Below, piece after piece: positions 62,068 to 64,000 of a stretch of 64,000 bases of DNA (its first letter is position 1; every line of letters starts with the position of its first letter). The notes beneath the pieces were generated by a model that had not been told where the DNA came from, searched no databases, and was given only the letters and a program-made list of their open reading frames with translations. The stretch covers positions 2,108,001 to 2,172,000 of the forward strand of contig CBDCVB010000002.1 of the NCBI GenBank assembly GCA_965222895.1, in the 5' to 3' direction. The stretch is from Bin87 sp965222895 (GTDB lineage: Bacteria; Chloroflexota; Dehalococcoidia; Lucifugimonadales; UBA3495). The position numbers and the translations under genes are program-made.

Positions 62068-63513
62068 TCACTCCGCACGGGTTGTCGGCAACGCACAGAT
62101 GAACCGGCTGCCCTTCCCCAGCGTGCTCTCCGCCGTCAGTGCGCCGCCGTGAGCAACCGCCAGTTGCCGGGCTATCGTCAAACCCAACCCAGACCCGCCG
62201 GTCGCCCGCGACCGCGACGGATCGGTGCGGTAGAACCGGTCGAATATCTGCTCCAAATCATCCGGAGCGATGCCCGCGCCAGTGTCGGCAACCGAGACAT
62301 ACACCGTTCCGTTCCCGGTTCGTACATCCGGCAACGCACCGGCCGCCAACGCACTGGCCGCCACCGTAACTGTACCGCCCGGTGGAGTGTGGACAACGGC
62401 ATTGTCTACCAGATTGCCGATGATCTGAGCAACTCGCGTCGCATCCACCGTAACGTCAGGCAGCCCATCGGCAAATTCGAGTTCCAGGTTAACGCCGGCT
62501 GCGGCAGCCCGGGGCCGAAACGCTTCCACCACCGCCTCCAGAATCGGCGACAGCGGGACGGTTTGGAATTCCAGGCTCAAGGCACCCGCCTCGGCACGCG
62601 CCAGCAGCGCTAGATCATCAACCAGCTGGGACAGGTGCGTCGATTGTTGATGCAGCGTGTCAATCGTGGCTTCGTCTGCCGGCAGCACCCCGTCCTTGAT
62701 CGCCCCCAGATACCCCCGAATGTTGGACAGTGGCGTCCGCAACTCGTGGGCAACGTCGGCAGTCATATGGCGCCGCTGCGAATCGCTCCGTTCCAGGTCT
62801 TCGGCCATCGTGTTGAACGCCGTCGCCAACCCCTTCAATTCGGCCGGCCCACTCACCGGCACGCGCTGCGACAACTCGCCCCGACCAAATCGCAAGGCAG
62901 CCCGATTCAATTGCGCCAACGGCGCCAGCACCCTCGATGCCATCACCCCAACAACGACTACTCCGGCCAACCCGGACGTAAGGCCGCCGATCAACAGCGA
63001 TTTCGTAACGTTCTCCTGCACCAACGCCACTGCGGGCGGAGCAAACGGTTCCTCGGGCGGGTCCTTGATCAGCAGGTAACCTATCGTATCCCCGCTGTCA
63101 TCGCTGATTGCCACCGTCTCAGTCGCGGGTAGCGACAGCCGCGTCGCTACAACGAAATCATCATCCCACCGTTGGCCCCGCCCCGAGTTGGCCACCACCT
63201 TGCCATCGTTGTCCAGAATTATGACCTCACGCCCCAGCGCCGGCCCGATCCCGGCCACGGCAGTGTCGAGCCGTTCCCAACTCCGGTGCGCATCGTGCCA
63301 ATTGGCGGCGAAACGACTCAGTCGGCGTTCCTGGAAATTGCGGTCGATTTCGTCGTGGGAATACAGCGCCGCGTGGGTAATGAATCCGCTCACACCGCTC
63401 GCCAGCGCCAGCGTCACCACCAAAACGCCAGCGAATATCAAAACCATCCGCACGCGCAGGCTGCTGAATGGCCGCCTCCAGCCGCCGCTGCTGACCGAGT
63501 CCATCCTAGCCAT
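62068..63513 (-). CDS. Sensor histidine kinase
   Basis: A membrane histidine kinase of about 481 residues. A first membrane helix (VRMVLIFAGVLVVTLALASG) and a second near 190 (LLIGGLTSGLAGVVVVGVM) flank an extracytoplasmic sensor domain. Then come HAMP (ALRFGRGELSQRVPV), the phospho-accepting His in DVAHELRTPLSNIRGYL, N box IGNLVDNAVVHTPPGG, G1 DTGAGIAPDD and G2 GGSGLGLTIARQLAV. The stop of the regulator gene upstream overlaps its start (ATG at 63513, or 63504), so they are translationally coupled. The stimulus is unknown. Confidence 0.92.
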   Translation of the reverse strand: MARMDSVSSGGWRRPFSSLRVRMVLIFAGVLVVTLALASGVSGFITHAALYSHDEIDRNFQERRLSRFAANWHDAHRSWERLDTAVAGIGPALGREVIILDNDGKVVANSGRGQRWDDDFVVATRLSLPATETVAISDDSGDTIGYLLIKDPPEEPFAPPAVALVQENVTKSLLIGGLTSGLAGVVVVGVMASRVLAPLAQLNRAALRFGRGELSQRVPVSGPAELKGLATAFNTMAEDLERSDSQRRHMTADVAHELRTPLSNIRGYLGAIKDGVLPADEATIDTLHQQSTHLSQLVDDLALLARAEAGALSLEFQTVPLSPILEAVVEAFRPRAAAAGVNLELEFADGLPDVTVDATRVAQIIGNLVDNAVVHTPPGGTVTVAASALAAGALPDVRTGNGTVYVSVADTGAGIAPDDLEQIFDRFYRTDPSRSRATGGSGLGLTIARQLAVAHGGALTAESTLGKGSRFICALPTTRAE

Positions 63514-64000
63514 CGCCCAGCCGGTAACCCACACCATAAACCGTATGAATCACCCGTTTGCCGCCGTTGCCACGTTCCAGCTTGCGACGCAGTCCGGAAA
63601 TGTGAACGTCCACCGTCCGGTCAAACCCGTCGTAGTCGTATCCAAACGCCTGCTCGATAATCTGATCGCGCTCGAAGACTCTTCCCGGCTGCTTCACAAA
63701 CATCACCAGCAGGCGAAACTCAGTGGGTGTCAACCGCACCGGCACACCGGCCACTTCGACGGAATGCCCCCGCAGGTCGACAGTCAGCTCGTCCCAGCTC
63801 AGGTGTCCCGGTTTACCATCGCCATCAACCCGATCCCGGGCCGCCCGGCGGCAGTATGGCCCGCACCCGGGCCGCCACCTCCCGCGGGCTGAATGGCTTC
63901 GTTATGTAGTCATCCGCCCCCAGGTCAAACCCGTTGAGGCGGTCGTCCTCTTCGACGCGAGCCGTCAGCATCACAATCGGCACATCCGACTCGCGGCGCA
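63506..64000 (-). pseudogene. OmpR-type response regulator with apparent frameshift (continues past window)
   Basis: Partner of the histidine kinase. The C-terminal winged-helix domain (LTPTEFRLLVMFVKQPGRVF, TVDVHISGLRRKLER, TVYGVGYRLG) is intact in one frame. Reading toward the N-terminus, the receiver domain (VPIVMLTARVEEDDRLNGFD, LGADDYITKPFSPREVAARV) is in another frame, which ends in LPPGGPGSG and a stop. Deleting one base in the GC run at 63847-63854 restores RAIL-RRAARDRVDG, a normal linker. So it is either a recent pseudogene or a sequencing/assembly error at a GC-rich run. The N-terminus lies beyond 64000. Confidence 0.75.

Overview
The window is a GC-rich bacterial chromosome segment. 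The gene set points to an uncultured Chloroflexota of the SAR202/Dehalococcoidia type. It has F420-type luciferase-like monooxygenases, a CaiB/BaiF CoA-transferase, an enolase-superfamily enzyme, GMC and molybdenum oxidoreductases, a fused 2-oxoacid:ferredoxin oxidoreductase, and two reductive-dehalogenase-like Fe-S proteins without export signals. This placement is inference from gene content, not a phylogeny.

Layout. 1-8 kb: the 3' part of gltX, a potassium channel, a metallo-hydrolase, mtaB with a small upstream gene, an iron-type alcohol dehydrogenase and pyrD. 8-18 kb: rpoC and rpoB on the minus strand behind a consensus promoter with a leader of about 190 nt. 18-25 kb: fumC, a GMC oxidoreductase joined in frame to an antitoxin-like segment behind a RelE-like toxin, a MITE-like inverted repeat, an SDR and an acyl-CoA synthetase. 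25-29 kb: cytochrome c maturation genes ccmA, B, C, D and E, with a tandemly duplicated small ORF between ccmA and ccmB. 29.2-31.8 kb: an intact IS1595-type transposon with perfect inverted repeats and an 8-bp target duplication, carrying a DNA methyltransferase-HNH fusion. 31.9-41.5 kb: korAB, a glycosyltransferase, an orphan HicB-like gene, tRNA-Gln, two LLM-family enzymes, coaX-coaBC and an enolase-superfamily enzyme.

41.6-49 kb is an accessory block. It holds a pentapeptide-TIR protein, two near-duplicate reductive-dehalogenase-like genes, and between them an aminotransferase pseudogene and a phospholipase-D/P-loop ATPase fusion that is the best candidate for an undescribed (possibly defensive) system. 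49-57 kb holds a ThDP enzyme, rsmI, 45-bp tandem repeats and catabolic genes (2-oxopentenoate hydratase-like, CDGSH protein, cupin, molybdopterin hydroxylase, extradiol-type VOC protein). 57-58.7 kb has a lipoprotein and a decayed mobile-element relic (DUF6094-like methyltransferase plus a helicase fragment). 58.8-64 kb holds a CoA-transferase, a degenerate SDR, an M24 peptidase and a two-component system whose response regulator carries an apparent frameshift.

Expression signals: five promoters with TTGACA-like -35 boxes, several intrinsic terminators, and at least three genes whose -10 box lies only 6-8 nt before the start codon, which suggests leaderless mRNAs. No rRNA, CRISPR array or replication origin was seen.
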